Origin: Streptomyces lydicus | GTDB taxonomy: Bacteria; Actinomycetota; Actinomycetes; Streptomycetales; Streptomycetaceae | Direction of reading: 5' to 3' | NCBI RefSeq assembly: GCF_001729485.1 | Contig: NZ_CP017157.1 | Coordinates: forward strand, 186,001 to 250,000 | Length of the DNA: 64,000 bases | Notes under the pieces: generated by a model | What the model was told of the DNA's origin: nothing | The model's database searches: none | Seen by the model: only the letters and a program-made list of their open reading frames with translations | Part shown: positions 26,213-33,760 of the stretch, piece after piece | Layout: each line of letters begins with the position of its first letter | Position numbering within the stretch: the stretch's first letter is position 1 | Made by a program: the position numbers and the translations under genes

Positions 26213-26556
26213 GATTCCTCCCGCGCGGGTTGGCCAATGACGGAGCCGATGCTCGTGGCGAACTCGCCCCAGTCGCGGCTCCACGCCCGGAGCATCCGCA
26301 AACCCGCTGCGCTGGGCGTGTAGTAGGTGCGGGCGGGCCCCCCGTCCCCGCTGCGGCGTTCGATCTCGACCAGCTCGCGCTTGCGCAGGCGCGCCAGCGC
26401 CGGGTAGATCGAGCCGTCCGCGACATCGAGCCCGGCCTTCGCGAGCCGGACGGTCATCTCGTAGCCGTAGACCGGGCCCTCCGCCATCAAGGCCAGCAGG
26501 CACATGTCCAGCACCCCTCGCAGCCACTGGGCACGGGGAGCGGACGTCTCTTCCAT
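26209..26556 (-). CDS. PadR-family transcriptional regulator
   Basis: 115 residues from ATG 26556 (METSAP-like start, MEETSAPRAQWLRG). The winged helix is typical: LDMCLLALMAEGPVYGYEMT, DVADGSIYPALARLRKRELV and GGPARTYYTPSAAG. It is a short PadR (subfamily 2 size). It overlaps the HAAS gene by 4 bp and is transcribed with it. The dyad GCACTA-N5-TAGTGC at 26585-26601, about 30 bp upstream of the start, is a good candidate for its own operator, so autoregulation is expected. An in-frame start slightly upstream would add 7 residues. Confidence 0.88.
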   Translation of the reverse strand: MEETSAPRAQWLRGVLDMCLLALMAEGPVYGYEMTVRLAKAGLDVADGSIYPALARLRKRELVEIERRSGDGGPARTYYTPSAAGLRMLRAWSRDWGEFATSIGSVIGQPAREES

Positions 26557-26584
26557 GACCAGTACCTTACACAGCATGAGTCAT

Positions 26585-26601
26585 GCACTACAAGATAGTG
26601 C
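26585..26601. promoter_or_regulatory. putative PadR operator
   Basis: Perfect 6-bp dyad GCACTA-CAAGA-TAGTGC, A/T-rich for this genome, located directly upstream of the padR-type gene. PadR proteins usually bind such dyads in their own promoters. Confidence 0.5.
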
Positions 26602-26704
26602 GGCGCAAGGTGGCGCTCCCTCCGGCAGCAGTTCCCGTACCGGGCGCGACGTCCGGGTCGGACGAGGCCCTCCACGGGCGACTGCCCCAGGGGATCGCGA
26701 ACGG

Positions 26705-27217
26705 CTACTTCTCGGGACGCAGCCGGTCCAGCGTTCCGGTGGCCAGTGGATGCGTGGGGTCCACGGCGCCGACGATGCGGCGGCCGATCGTGGTCAGCTG
26801 GCGGACCTGCGCCTTGGTGAGTGCGTCGAAGACACAGCTGCGCACGGCCTCCACGTGTCCGGGGGCCGTGCCGACGACCTTCTCGTAGCCGTCGTCGGTG
26901 AGGGTGGCCACGGTGTAGCGGCCGTCGGTGGGGTCGGGGTCACGGCGCATCCAGCCGCGCTTCTCCAGCCGTCCGACGACTTGGGACAGCCGGGGGAGGG
27001 AGCCCTCAGCGAACGCGGCCAGCTCGCTCATCCGCAGGGTGCGCTCGGGGACCATGGAAAGCCCGGCCATCACCTGGTACTCGAAGTGACTCAGGCCGGC
27101 GTCACGTTGCAGCTGTGCGTCCAGCGCCGCGGGGAGTCGCATCAGCACGCTGCTGAGCGCGATCCATGCCTGATCTTCTTCATCGTCCAGCCAGCGGGGT
27201 TCCTGCGGGGTCTCCAT
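26705..27217 (-). CDS. MarR-family regulator
   Basis: 170 residues from ATG 27217. The MarR fold is clear: DAGLSHFEYQVMAGLSMVPE, RMSELAAFAEGSLPRLSQVV (recognition helix), GRLEKRGWMRRDPDPTDGRY (wing with DxR) and a C-terminal dimerisation helix (KAQVRQLTTIGRRIVG). It is divergent from the DoxX-type gene at 27335. The intergenic region carries a perfect 14-bp palindrome (27232-27245), which should be its operator and allow control of both genes. The ligand is unknown. Confidence 0.9.
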   Translation of the reverse strand: METPQEPRWLDDEEDQAWIALSSVLMRLPAALDAQLQRDAGLSHFEYQVMAGLSMVPERTLRMSELAAFAEGSLPRLSQVVGRLEKRGWMRRDPDPTDGRYTVATLTDDGYEKVVGTAPGHVEAVRSCVFDALTKAQVRQLTTIGRRIVGAVDPTHPLATGTLDRLRPEK

Positions 27218-27231
27218 GCTCGCGAGTATAA

Positions 27232-27245
27232 CTTCACGCGTGAAG
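27232..27245. promoter_or_regulatory. MarR operator palindrome
   Basis: Perfect palindrome CTTCACGCGTGAAG, 15 bp upstream of the marR-type start. A related half-site pair (CTTGAAG near 27272, and TTCAA/TTGAA near 27300-27319) extends towards the DoxX gene. Confidence 0.6.
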
Positions 27246-27334
27246 CGACCAGCACAACGAATGACTTGCACCTTGAAGCGAATAGACCCTACTCTTCACT
27301 TCAACATTTAAGTCATTGAAAGGTGTTGATCACG

Positions 27335-27709
27335 ATGAACGTTCTGCTGTGGAGTCTCGCCGGCGTGCTCGCCGTGGCGTTCCTGGCGGCCGGGGCGATG
27401 AAGCTGTCCCAGTCGAAACAGAAGCTGGCGGCCTCGGGTATGGGCTGGACCGAGGGGGTGAGCGCGGGGACGGTGAAGCTGATCGGAGCCCTGGAGGTGC
27501 TGGCCGCGCTCGGCCTGGTTCTGCCGCCCGCGCTCGGCATCGCACCGGTGCTGGCGCCCTTGGCGGCCCTCGGCCTGGTGCTGGTCATGCTCGGCGCCGT
27601 GGTCGTGCACGCCCGTCGCGGCGAGGCGCAGATGATCGCCGTGAACCTGGTGCTGCTCGCGCTCGCGGCCGTCGTCGCGTGGGGCCGCTTCGGCCCGTAC
27701 TCCCTCTAG
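27335..27709 (+). CDS. DoxX-family membrane protein
   Basis: 124 residues from ATG 27335; GAAAGG lies 11 nt upstream, and upstream GTG/TTG codons overlap it. Four membrane helices fill the protein (about 3-20, 45-62, 66-88, 98-116), with the DoxX patterns FLAAGAMKLSQSKQKLA and LIGALEVLAALGLVLPP. DoxX proteins are small quinone- or thiol-linked membrane redox partners; in actinobacteria they often sit next to a MarR regulator and respond to electrophile or oxidative stress. The divergent MarR gene and the palindrome between them support such control. Confidence 0.85.
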   Translation: MNVLLWSLAGVLAVAFLAAGAMKLSQSKQKLAASGMGWTEGVSAGTVKLIGALEVLAALGLVLPPALGIAPVLAPLAALGLVLVMLGAVVVHARRGEAQMIAVNLVLLALAAVVAWGRFGPYSL

Positions 27710-27833
27710 GGCGCCATGGGCGATCCCCTTCCACGCCATGGGTACGGGTCACACGCAACGCCCCAGGGCCGTAGCCCTGGAGCACGACGCCGAGGTGCGA
27801 CCCGCCGCGCCCCGTCCCCCGACCGACGGTCCG

Positions 27834-28532
27834 TCAGAAGTTGTACGGCTTCACGGTGTTCCAGTTCAGCACGTCGGCCTCGTTCCAGCTGAACTGCGGC
27901 TTCGCGCCCTGGAGGGCGACGGAGTAGGAGGGGCCGCTCTGACCGTTCGTGCCGCGCAGCGCGAGGGCGAACGACTGCGCCGTGTGGTGCTTCGAGCCGT
28001 AGTCGAAGAGGTTCACCGCGCTGTACACCTTGCCGCCGGGCTGGAGCGTGAGGCGCTTGCTGCCACCGGGGTTGTCCTTCTTCGAGTGCGGCAGTACGGC
28101 GCCGGCGTCGCCGAGCTTCACGGCCGGGTACGAGGTGACCCAGCACGGCGTGCTGCCCTTGTTCGACGCGGTGACCAGCAGGTGGTCGCCCTGCTGCCCG
28201 GCGAACCGGTGCACCGCGGTGAGCAGCATCTCATCGCCGCGGCACTGCCCCGCGCCGGCCGTGGTGCCCTTACCCGCGGCCTCCCCCGTCCCGCCCGAGG
28301 CCGCCGTCGAACGCGCACCCTCCTTGGCGTCACCGCCACCGTTCGCCTGCTCCGCCCCGCCCTTGCCACCCTCATCCGACGCGGACCGGCTCTGCGCGCT
28401 GCCGGCGGCGTTGCCCCCACCCGCCGCCTTCGCGTTCGAACCACCGTCCGCGCCACCGCAAGCGGTCAGACCCAACGCCAGCGCAGCGGTGACAGCGGCC
28501 AGAGTGACGGTACGAATCCGGGAAGTACGCAT
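27834..28532 (-). CDS. DUF4232 lipoprotein (copy 2)
   Basis: 232 residues from ATG 28532. The signal (MRTSRIRTVTLAAVTAALAL) ends in lipobox LTAC. A Gly/Ala/Ser-rich linker (about 30-100) leads to the DUF4232 sandwich, from GAGQCRGDEMLLTAVHRF through GDHLLVTASNKGSTPCWVTS to the end. The two Cys of the domain are present and probably disulfide-bonded outside the cell. It resembles the protein at 24422-25192 in layout but not closely in the domain itself, so they are old paralogues. Function unknown. Confidence 0.85.
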   Translation of the reverse strand: MRTSRIRTVTLAAVTAALALGLTACGGADGGSNAKAAGGGNAAGSAQSRSASDEGGKGGAEQANGGGDAKEGARSTAASGGTGEAAGKGTTAGAGQCRGDEMLLTAVHRFAGQQGDHLLVTASNKGSTPCWVTSYPAVKLGDAGAVLPHSKKDNPGGSKRLTLQPGGKVYSAVNLFDYGSKHHTAQSFALALRGTNGQSGPSYSVALQGAKPQFSWNEADVLNWNTVKPYNF

Positions 28533-28813
28533 GATCAGGTTCCCCCTGCATTCCGTGCGGGACCCTTCTTCGGTCGTTCCCGCGCTGTGAACACCACTCT
28601 CCCCGGAGCCGCTGACGTTCCGTGAACGCCTCACTCACGTTCCGCTAACAAGCCGCGCGCACGGCTGATCGCGGCGGCTTCCTACTCAAGCGACGGGCAC
28701 GCAGCCGGTGCTGCCCATGGTGCCCGGCGTTCCCGGACGCCGCAGCCACGACGAGGTGCCGAGTCACATGGATCTCACAAGATCCACTTCTAGCGTCAGG
28801 AGGCGCCCGAGCG

Positions 28814-30061
28814 ATGGATGTGGAGGAACGCCCAGTGGATGACAGGAACGGCGCGGTCAAAGGGGAGCGAGCTGCCCGGCCCAAGCGGGGGTGGCGTCGC
28901 CGGGGCGTCCTCGCGGTGGCGGGGGTCCTGGCCATGACGATGTCGGTGGCAGGGTGCGGAAGTCGAGCCTCCGACCCGTCCGGTGCGAAGCCCACCCCTT
29001 CTTCGAGCGCTGCTTCCGGCGGGGGAACGGGGCGGGGCGCGGTCAGCGTGCACGGCGCCCAATTGCGACGGGACGGGTGGCCGTTCGTGCCACGCGGGGT
29101 GCAGATCGTAGGTCTGGTGGCGCCACAGGCTCAATTGAAGGGCGACTACGCCAAGGCCGGCCGGCACTTCGGTGCGGCCGAACTGCGCGCCGCGCAGGCC
29201 AGGCACGTCGACACCATACGGTTCCAGGTCAGCGAGTTCGCCCTCGACCCGAAAGATTCGAAATACACGCCCGACTACCTCGAAGAGGTGCAGAAGGCAG
29301 TACATCTGGCACGCGGCCTCGGATTCACCGTCATCGTGTCATTGCAGTCCGAGCGGCACGCAGGAAAGAACCACCGCTGTCCCCTGCCGGATGCGGGAGC
29401 CGAGCGTGCCTGGTCACGGCTTGCCCCACGGTTCGCCGACGATCACGGGGTCATGCTTCAGCTGTACAACGAACCCATCGCAAAGCCGGTCGACAGCGCC
29501 GCCTGGCGGACGTGGCTCTCCGGCGGACCTACGACCGGCAAGCACGGCCGGTGCACAGCAGTGGGGATGCAGCGGCTCGTCGACAACATCCGTTCCCAGC
29601 ATGCCGGAAACGTCATCATCGTCTCCGGGCTGAATGTCAAGACAACCTTGGCCAACGCCCCGAACGTGAATGACCCTGCCGACCCTCACGATCCGCAGCT
29701 CGTCTACGCCGTGCACTATCCCCTGCTCACGGGTTCACTCAAGGCCGAGTGGGACAGAGATTTCGGAGACCTCAGCGCGTCGAAACCGGTCATGGTCACC
29801 GAATGGAACGCCAGCTCGGGCTGGCAGTGCAATCCGGACGTCCCGAAAAATGCCCAACTGCTGCTGGACTACTTGTCCGCCCACCACATCGGCCTGATCG
29901 GGTTCGCATTCGACCACCCGCACACGATCGTGAAGAACTGGAAATACGTGCCGACCACCTACGACGACTTCCATTGCGGCCGTCACTATGACGGTGGTCC
30001 GGGCGAGTTGCTCTTCCGCTACTACGCACACACACCGGCAGCCCCCCGCTCCGAAGGCTGA
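28814..30061 (+). CDS. secreted GH5-like glycoside hydrolase (lipoprotein)
   Basis: 415 residues from ATG 28814 (AGGAGG at 28798-28803); GTG 28835 with GGAGGA upstream is an alternative. A basic twin-Arg-like start (KRGWRRRGVLAVAGVLAMTM) leads to lipobox VAGC. The catalytic domain, about 75-405, has a TIM-barrel GH5/cellulase layout: FVPRGVQIVGL, TIRFQVSEF, acid/base Glu220 in QLYNEP, VYAVHYPLL, and nucleophile Glu330 in VTEWN. It should hydrolyse a beta-glycan outside the cell; specificity cannot be read from the sequence. Codon use is less GC-biased than in its neighbours, and the gene sits just outside the tRNA-scar island. Confidence 0.8.
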   Translation: MDVEERPVDDRNGAVKGERAARPKRGWRRRGVLAVAGVLAMTMSVAGCGSRASDPSGAKPTPSSSAASGGGTGRGAVSVHGAQLRRDGWPFVPRGVQIVGLVAPQAQLKGDYAKAGRHFGAAELRAAQARHVDTIRFQVSEFALDPKDSKYTPDYLEEVQKAVHLARGLGFTVIVSLQSERHAGKNHRCPLPDAGAERAWSRLAPRFADDHGVMLQLYNEPIAKPVDSAAWRTWLSGGPTTGKHGRCTAVGMQRLVDNIRSQHAGNVIIVSGLNVKTTLANAPNVNDPADPHDPQLVYAVHYPLLTGSLKAEWDRDFGDLSASKPVMVTEWNASSGWQCNPDVPKNAQLLLDYLSAHHIGLIGFAFDHPHTIVKNWKYVPTTYDDFHCGRHYDGGPGELLFRYYAHTPAAPRSEG

Positions 30062-30126
30062 CTCCGACCAGAAGCGATCGGGCACGTAGCGGGCACGAGG
30101 AGCTCAGCCCGGTCTGGACAACACAG

Positions 30127-30163
30127 AGGCCCAGTCAGAGAGTCAACTACCTGAACTGGGCCT
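30127..30163. terminator. hairpin next to the tRNA fragment
   Basis: Arms AGGCCCAGT (30127-30135) and ACTGGGCCT (30155-30163). It stands 8 bp from the duplicated tRNA 3' end, in the same relation as the terminator at 33655-33681 has to the intact tRNA gene. Confidence 0.6.
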
Positions 30164-30170
30164 TCGTCTT

Positions 30171-30214
30171 TGGAGCGGGTGACGGGAATCGAACCCGCGC
30201 TCTGAGCTTGGGAA
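30171..30214 (-). repeat. duplicated 3' part of tRNA-Gly (att-like scar)
   Basis: 44 bp identical to 33687-33730, the 3' part of the intact tRNA-Gly(CCC) gene from the anticodon loop to the encoded CCA. The match stops abruptly after the anticodon loop. Such partial tRNA copies are left by integrases that target tRNA 3' ends, so this is probably the distal att site of an inserted element spanning about 30.2-33.7 kb. No integrase gene remains. Confidence 0.8.
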
Positions 30215-30440
30215 TCAACGGGGCAGGGCCTCGGAATGCCGCCTGAACCGGGAAAACGTTGTGGTGGGCGGCTATCCGAGCTTCTCGTGCCTACCGTGAA
30301 TGACCGTCACTGACCACCCTGAAGGGCACGGATGGGGCACGCGCGGGGACGGTGGTGTCGAGGACGCCGTGAAAGTTCCGAGCGTCGGCGCCTTGGGCTG
30401 CGGACCCCGTGGTCCGGGGTGCGCCGGGCCGCTGGTGTCG

Positions 30441-30618
30441 TCAGCCGAGCAGGGTGCGGGCGATCTCCAGGGGGAGGCGCAGCTCCCGTGTGCTGCCCGT
30501 AATGGTGGTGGCCGGGGCAGGAGTTCCTCGGCGCGTTTGACCCGGTGGATGACGGTGTTACGGACCACTCGCAAGGCACCGGCCGCGGCCCGCAGCCTGC
30601 GCTCCTCTGCGAGATGCC
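30441..30618 (-). pseudogene. PucR-family regulator, C-terminal fragment with frameshift
   Basis: Read leftwards, one frame gives LAEERRLRAAAGALRVVRN and NTVIHRVKRAEELL (about 30518-30618). After a frame change near 30500 the next frame gives TRELRLPLEIARTLLG and a stop at 30441. Together these are the last ~60 residues of a PucR-type C-terminal helix-turn-helix, including its standard ending. The N-terminus is missing: the fragment abuts the stop of the marR-type gene at 30621. It is a relic, probably truncated by insertion or deletion when the island formed. The rest of 30215-30440 shows no gene. Confidence 0.65.
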
Positions 30619-30620
30619 GT

Positions 30621-30938
30621 TCAGTCCGAACGGTGTCCGGCGCCGCTGATCCACCGCAATGACTCCAGCAGTACGGCGCGATGCGTCTCCGGCAGGCCGC
30701 CGACGACGGAGGCGTCGACCGCTTCGCCGAGGGGACGGATCCGGTCGAGCGTGGCGTTGCCGTCGCCGGTGAGCGTCAGGAGTTTCCGGCGGCGGTTCGC
30801 GGGGTCGACCTCGCGGGCGAGCAGGCCCCTCAGCTCCAGGCGGTGCACGAGGGGGGCCAGGGTGGCCAGGTCGATGCCGGTCATGTCACCGAGTCGGGAC
30901 TGATCGATGCCCGGGCACTCGTGGACGGTCAGCAGCAC
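30621..30938 (-). CDS. MarR-family regulator, 5' end damaged or misread
   Basis: From GTG 30938, 105 residues contain the winged helix (LGDMTGIDLATLAPLVHRLE, EVDPANRRRKLLTLTGDG) and the last helix. Coding similarity clearly continues upstream in the same frame (QTPQYLAGSPLHLLRRALQS, AKWQEVVGDVTPPQYAVLL), as far as about 31085, giving the expected ~150 residues. No ATG, GTG or TTG starts that frame before a stop near 31110, whereas ATG 31095 lies in the neighbouring frame, one base out. A single-base insertion, or a sequencing error, is therefore likely. It is divergent from the UbiX gene with two palindromes between, so it should repress the decarboxylase genes. Confidence 0.7.
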   Translation of the reverse strand: MLLTVHECPGIDQSRLGDMTGIDLATLAPLVHRLELRGLLAREVDPANRRRKLLTLTGDGNATLDRIRPLGEAVDASVVGGLPETHRAVLLESLRWISGAGHRSD

Positions 30939-31121
30939 GGCGTACTGGGGCGGGGTGACGTCGCCGACGACCTCCTGCCACTTCGCGGAGTAGCTCTGCA
31001 GGGCGCGCCGCAGCAGGTGCAGGGGGGAGCCCGCGAGGTACTGGGGTGTCTGCGGCGTGGCGATGACGGCCTCCGGGTTCGTGTGGCGTGCGCATTTGAT
31101 TCTGCCAGCTTACTGTGTATC

Positions 31122-31148
31122 TTCGTGTACGAATGATTCGTGCACGAA
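31122..31148. promoter_or_regulatory. tandem MarR operator palindromes
   Basis: TTCGTGTACGAA (31122-31133, near-perfect) and TTCGTGCACGAA (31137-31148, perfect), 3 bp apart, between the marR-type gene and the UbiX gene. The first is A/T-rich on one side (CTTACTGTGTAT) where a -10 element may sit. This is a typical MarR-class double operator. Confidence 0.75.
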
Positions 31149-31161
31149 GAAAGGCGGAGTC

Positions 31162-31797
31162 GTGCGGCGACTGGTCGTAGGAATGACGGGCGCCACCGGC
31201 GCGATCCTGGGCATCCGACTGCTCCAGGAGCTCCAGCAGCAGCCCGACGTGGAGACCCATCTGGTGATGAGTCGCTGGGCCCGCGCCACCATCGAGCTGG
31301 AGACCGACTGGACGGCGCGCGACGTGACCCGCCTCGCCGACGTCGTGCACGGGCCGGAGGACCAGGCGGCGTCGATCTCCAGTGGTTCGTTCCGTACCGA
31401 CGGCATGGTCATCACGCCCTGCAGCGCGAAGACCCTCGCCGCGATCCGGGCCGGCTACGGCAGCGACCTGATCAGCCGCGCGGCGGACGTCCACCTCAAG
31501 GAACAGCGGAGGCTGGTCCTGGCGGTGCGGGAGACCCCGCTGTCGACCATCCACCTGGAGAACATGCTCGCCCTGTCCCGGATGGGCGTCAGCCTGCTCC
31601 CGCCCATGCCGGCCTTCTACAACCGGCCCGCGAGCGTCGACGACATCGTCGACCACCTCGTCGCGCGCGTCATGGACCAGTTCGGCCTGGACAGTCAGCG
31701 GGCGGTCCGCTGGGAGGGCCCCGCCACCGCCCGCACCCGCCGCGACCGTCCCCTCGCCCCTCTCGACAGCGCCGCCCCCGACCGGGCGGCCGGCTGA
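31162..31797 (+). CDS. UbiX-type flavin prenyltransferase
   Basis: 211 residues from GTG 31162, with AAGGCGGAG upstream. UbiX makes prenylated FMN, the cofactor of UbiD decarboxylases. The FMN-binding start VVGMTGATGAILGIRLLQEL and the family signature SSGSFRTDGMVITPCSAKTL are intact, as is EQRRLVLAVRETPLSTIHLE near the C-terminus. Length is normal (about 200) with a 20-residue charged tail. It precedes the UbiD gene by 67 bp and they form an operon under the MarR gene. The arrangement resembles the vanillate decarboxylase genes vdcB-vdcC of Streptomyces sp. D7. Confidence 0.93.
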   Translation: MRRLVVGMTGATGAILGIRLLQELQQQPDVETHLVMSRWARATIELETDWTARDVTRLADVVHGPEDQAASISSGSFRTDGMVITPCSAKTLAAIRAGYGSDLISRAADVHLKEQRRLVLAVRETPLSTIHLENMLALSRMGVSLLPPMPAFYNRPASVDDIVDHLVARVMDQFGLDSQRAVRWEGPATARTRRDRPLAPLDSAAPDRAAG

Positions 31798-31864
31798 GCC
31801 ACGAAACCCCCGCCGGGGCACCCCCCCCCAGCGCCTCGACGGGCCCTGAAGGAAAGGAATCCCC

Positions 31865-33328
31865 ATGGCCCGTATCAAGGACCTGCGCACCTACCTCGAC
31901 GCCCTCGACGCCCTCGGCGACCTGCGCACCGTCGACCGGCTCGTCGATCCCGACCTGGAGGTCGGCGCGATCATCCGCCGCTCCTACGAGACCGTCGCCC
32001 CCGCGCCCCTGTTCACGAACATCAAGGACTCAGCGCCCGGTTTCCGGCTGCTGGGCGCTCCCGGCGCCCTGAGCTCCGCTCCCGGCCGTCCGCTGGCCCG
32101 TATCGCGCTCTCCCTCGGGCTCGACTCCACCGCGAGCGCCCGCGAGATCGTCGACGCCCTCGCCGAGGCCCGCACCCGTGAGCCGCTCCAGCCCGTGCTG
32201 GTCGACAGCGCACCGTGCAAGCAGAACATCCTGCTCGGTGAGGACGCCTCGCTGGCCCGGTTCCCGACCCCGCTGCTGCACGAAGGCGACGGCGGCCCCT
32301 ACGTCAACACCTGGGGCACCATCGTCGCCCGCACCCCGGACGGATCGTTCACCAACTGGTCCATCGCCCGGATCATGATGGTCGACGACACCCACATGAC
32401 CGGCCTGGTGATGCACCCCCAGCACATCGCCCAGGTGTGGCAGCAGTGGGCCGACCGCGGCGAGCCGATGCCGTTCGCCCTGGTCCAGGGCGGCGAACCG
32501 GCCCTGCCGTTCATCTCCGGCATGCCCCTGCCGGACGGCGTGGAGGAAGCCGGCTACCTCGGCGCCCTGCTCGGCGAGCCCCTGGAACTGGTCCAGTGCG
32601 AGACCGTCGACCTCCAGGTGCCGGCGAGCGCCGAGATCGTCATCGAGGGGCACCTGTCCGTCGAACGCACCGGCGTCGAGGGCCCGATGGGCGAGTTCGC
32701 CGGCTACTGCCCGAGCGAGACCTCGATGCAGCCCGTCTACACCATCGAGGCCATCACCCACCGCGACGACCCCATCTGGCCGACCGTGGTCGAAGGCGAA
32801 CCCGTCGACGAGTACCACACGGCCACCGGCCTCACCCTGGCCGCCGAAGCCCTGACCGCCCTGCGTGCGGCGAACCTGCCCGTCACCTCCGCCTGGGAAC
32901 CCTTCGACGGCGCCTCGCACGTTCTGGTGGTCAGCGTCGCCGCCGACTGGCGCGACAAGCTCCCCGGCCTCTCCACGGGCGACTTCGCCCAGCGGATCAC
33001 CGATGTCATCGCCGCCCAGCGCTTCGAATACGTGGTGCCCCGCATCTTCGTCCTCGACGACGACGTGGACGCCTCCGACACCGGTGAACTGATGTGGGCG
33101 CTCGCCACCCGGGTGCACCCCACCGGCCGGCGGATCGTGCGCGAGGGCAAGATGCTGCCCCTGCTCTCCGGGTACACGCCGGAAGAGCGGCACGCCGGGA
33201 GGGGGCCGAAGGTCACCTACGACGCCCTGCTCCCCTCCGACGAAGAGGGCCGTGACCCCCGGAGCTCCTTCCGCTTCACCTTCCCGCAGGAAGTCCAGCA
33301 GCGGGTGCTGGAGCACTGGAACGACTGA
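31865..33328 (+). CDS. UbiD-family prFMN-dependent decarboxylase
   Basis: 487 residues from ATG 31865 with GAAGGAAAGG upstream. Non-oxidative decarboxylation (reversible) of an aromatic or alpha,beta-unsaturated acid with prenyl-FMN supplied by the upstream UbiX. The catalytic triad is present: Arg169 (SIARIMMVDD), Glu272 and Glu277 (VEGPMGEFAGY). The prFMN/metal region TNWSIARIMMVDDTHMTGLV is canonical. The length and the UbiX-UbiD order fit VdcC-like vanillate/4-hydroxybenzoate decarboxylases more than ubiquinone-type UbiD, because Streptomyces makes menaquinone. The small vdcD gene is not seen downstream. A terminator follows. Confidence 0.92.
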   Translation: MARIKDLRTYLDALDALGDLRTVDRLVDPDLEVGAIIRRSYETVAPAPLFTNIKDSAPGFRLLGAPGALSSAPGRPLARIALSLGLDSTASAREIVDALAEARTREPLQPVLVDSAPCKQNILLGEDASLARFPTPLLHEGDGGPYVNTWGTIVARTPDGSFTNWSIARIMMVDDTHMTGLVMHPQHIAQVWQQWADRGEPMPFALVQGGEPALPFISGMPLPDGVEEAGYLGALLGEPLELVQCETVDLQVPASAEIVIEGHLSVERTGVEGPMGEFAGYCPSETSMQPVYTIEAITHRDDPIWPTVVEGEPVDEYHTATGLTLAAEALTALRAANLPVTSAWEPFDGASHVLVVSVAADWRDKLPGLSTGDFAQRITDVIAAQRFEYVVPRIFVLDDDVDASDTGELMWALATRVHPTGRRIVREGKMLPLLSGYTPEERHAGRGPKVTYDALLPSDEEGRDPRSSFRFTFPQEVQQRVLEHWND

Positions 33329-33405
33329 CCCCGACCGGCAAGGCACGACGCGTGACCCGGCGCATCACCACAGCCGAACCGCTGACTGCCTGCCTGCATC
33401 CGTCT

Positions 33406-33437
33406 GTCCCTGTCGAGGGCCGTCCCTCGACAGGGAC
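33406..33437 (+). terminator. terminator of the UbiX-UbiD operon
   Basis: Perfect 14-bp stem GTCCCTGTCGAGGG (33406-33419) / CCCTCGACAGGGAC (33424-33437) with a 4-nt loop, 78 bp after the UbiD stop. The rest of 33438-33654 shows no gene. Confidence 0.85.
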
Positions 33438-33654
33438 TCGCGGTCGTCGGGGCAGATCGCATGTACCGCCGGCAGGAACTGCTGGTTTCGGTAAGCGAAT
33501 TCGCGCGTCCGAGCAATGTGGTGACGTAGGCCATGGAAGATGCGTCCCGGGGTTCGGGACCTCCACGGGTGGTGTGGTGCGAACACCTCGTCAACAGCCC
33601 GCCTGGCACGGGCTTTTCGAGGGGCACGTGCCCCGGAGAGGTCTGGACAGCAAC

Positions 33655-33681
33655 AAGCCCCAGGTCACTGACCTGGGGCTT
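33655..33681 (-). terminator. tRNA-Gly terminator
   Basis: Perfect 11-bp stem AAGCCCCAGGT / ACCTGGGGCTT with a 5-nt loop, 5 bp beyond the tRNA 3' end in its direction of transcription. Confidence 0.8.
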
Positions 33682-33686
33682 CCATG

Positions 33687-33760
33687 TGGAGCGGGTGACG
33701 GGAATCGAACCCGCGCTCTGAGCTTGGGAAGCTCATGTTCTACCATTAAACTACACCCGC
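33687..33760 (-). tRNA. tRNA-Gly (CCC)
   Basis: 74 nt on the minus strand. Acceptor stem GCGGGTG/CACCCGC, D-arm with GTTTAATGGTAGAAC, anticodon arm TGAGC-TTCCCAA-GCTCA (anticodon CCC), T-arm GCGGGTTCGATTCCCGT, and an encoded TCCA end. Its last 44 nt are repeated at 30171-30214, marking it as the integration target of a former element. Confidence 0.95.

Noticed and set aside
30171..30214. Second tRNA-Gly gene
   Set aside because: Only the 3' part from the anticodon loop is present; the D-arm and 5' acceptor strand are missing, so it is a scar and not a gene.
30300..30662. Plus-strand open frame of 120 codons in the island
   Set aside because: It lies opposite the PucR relic and has no recognisable protein features.
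30886..31890. Minus-strand open frame of 334 codons across the UbiX gene
   Set aside because: Mirror of the UbiX gene for most of its length; only its end overlaps the neighbouring frame of the marR-type gene.
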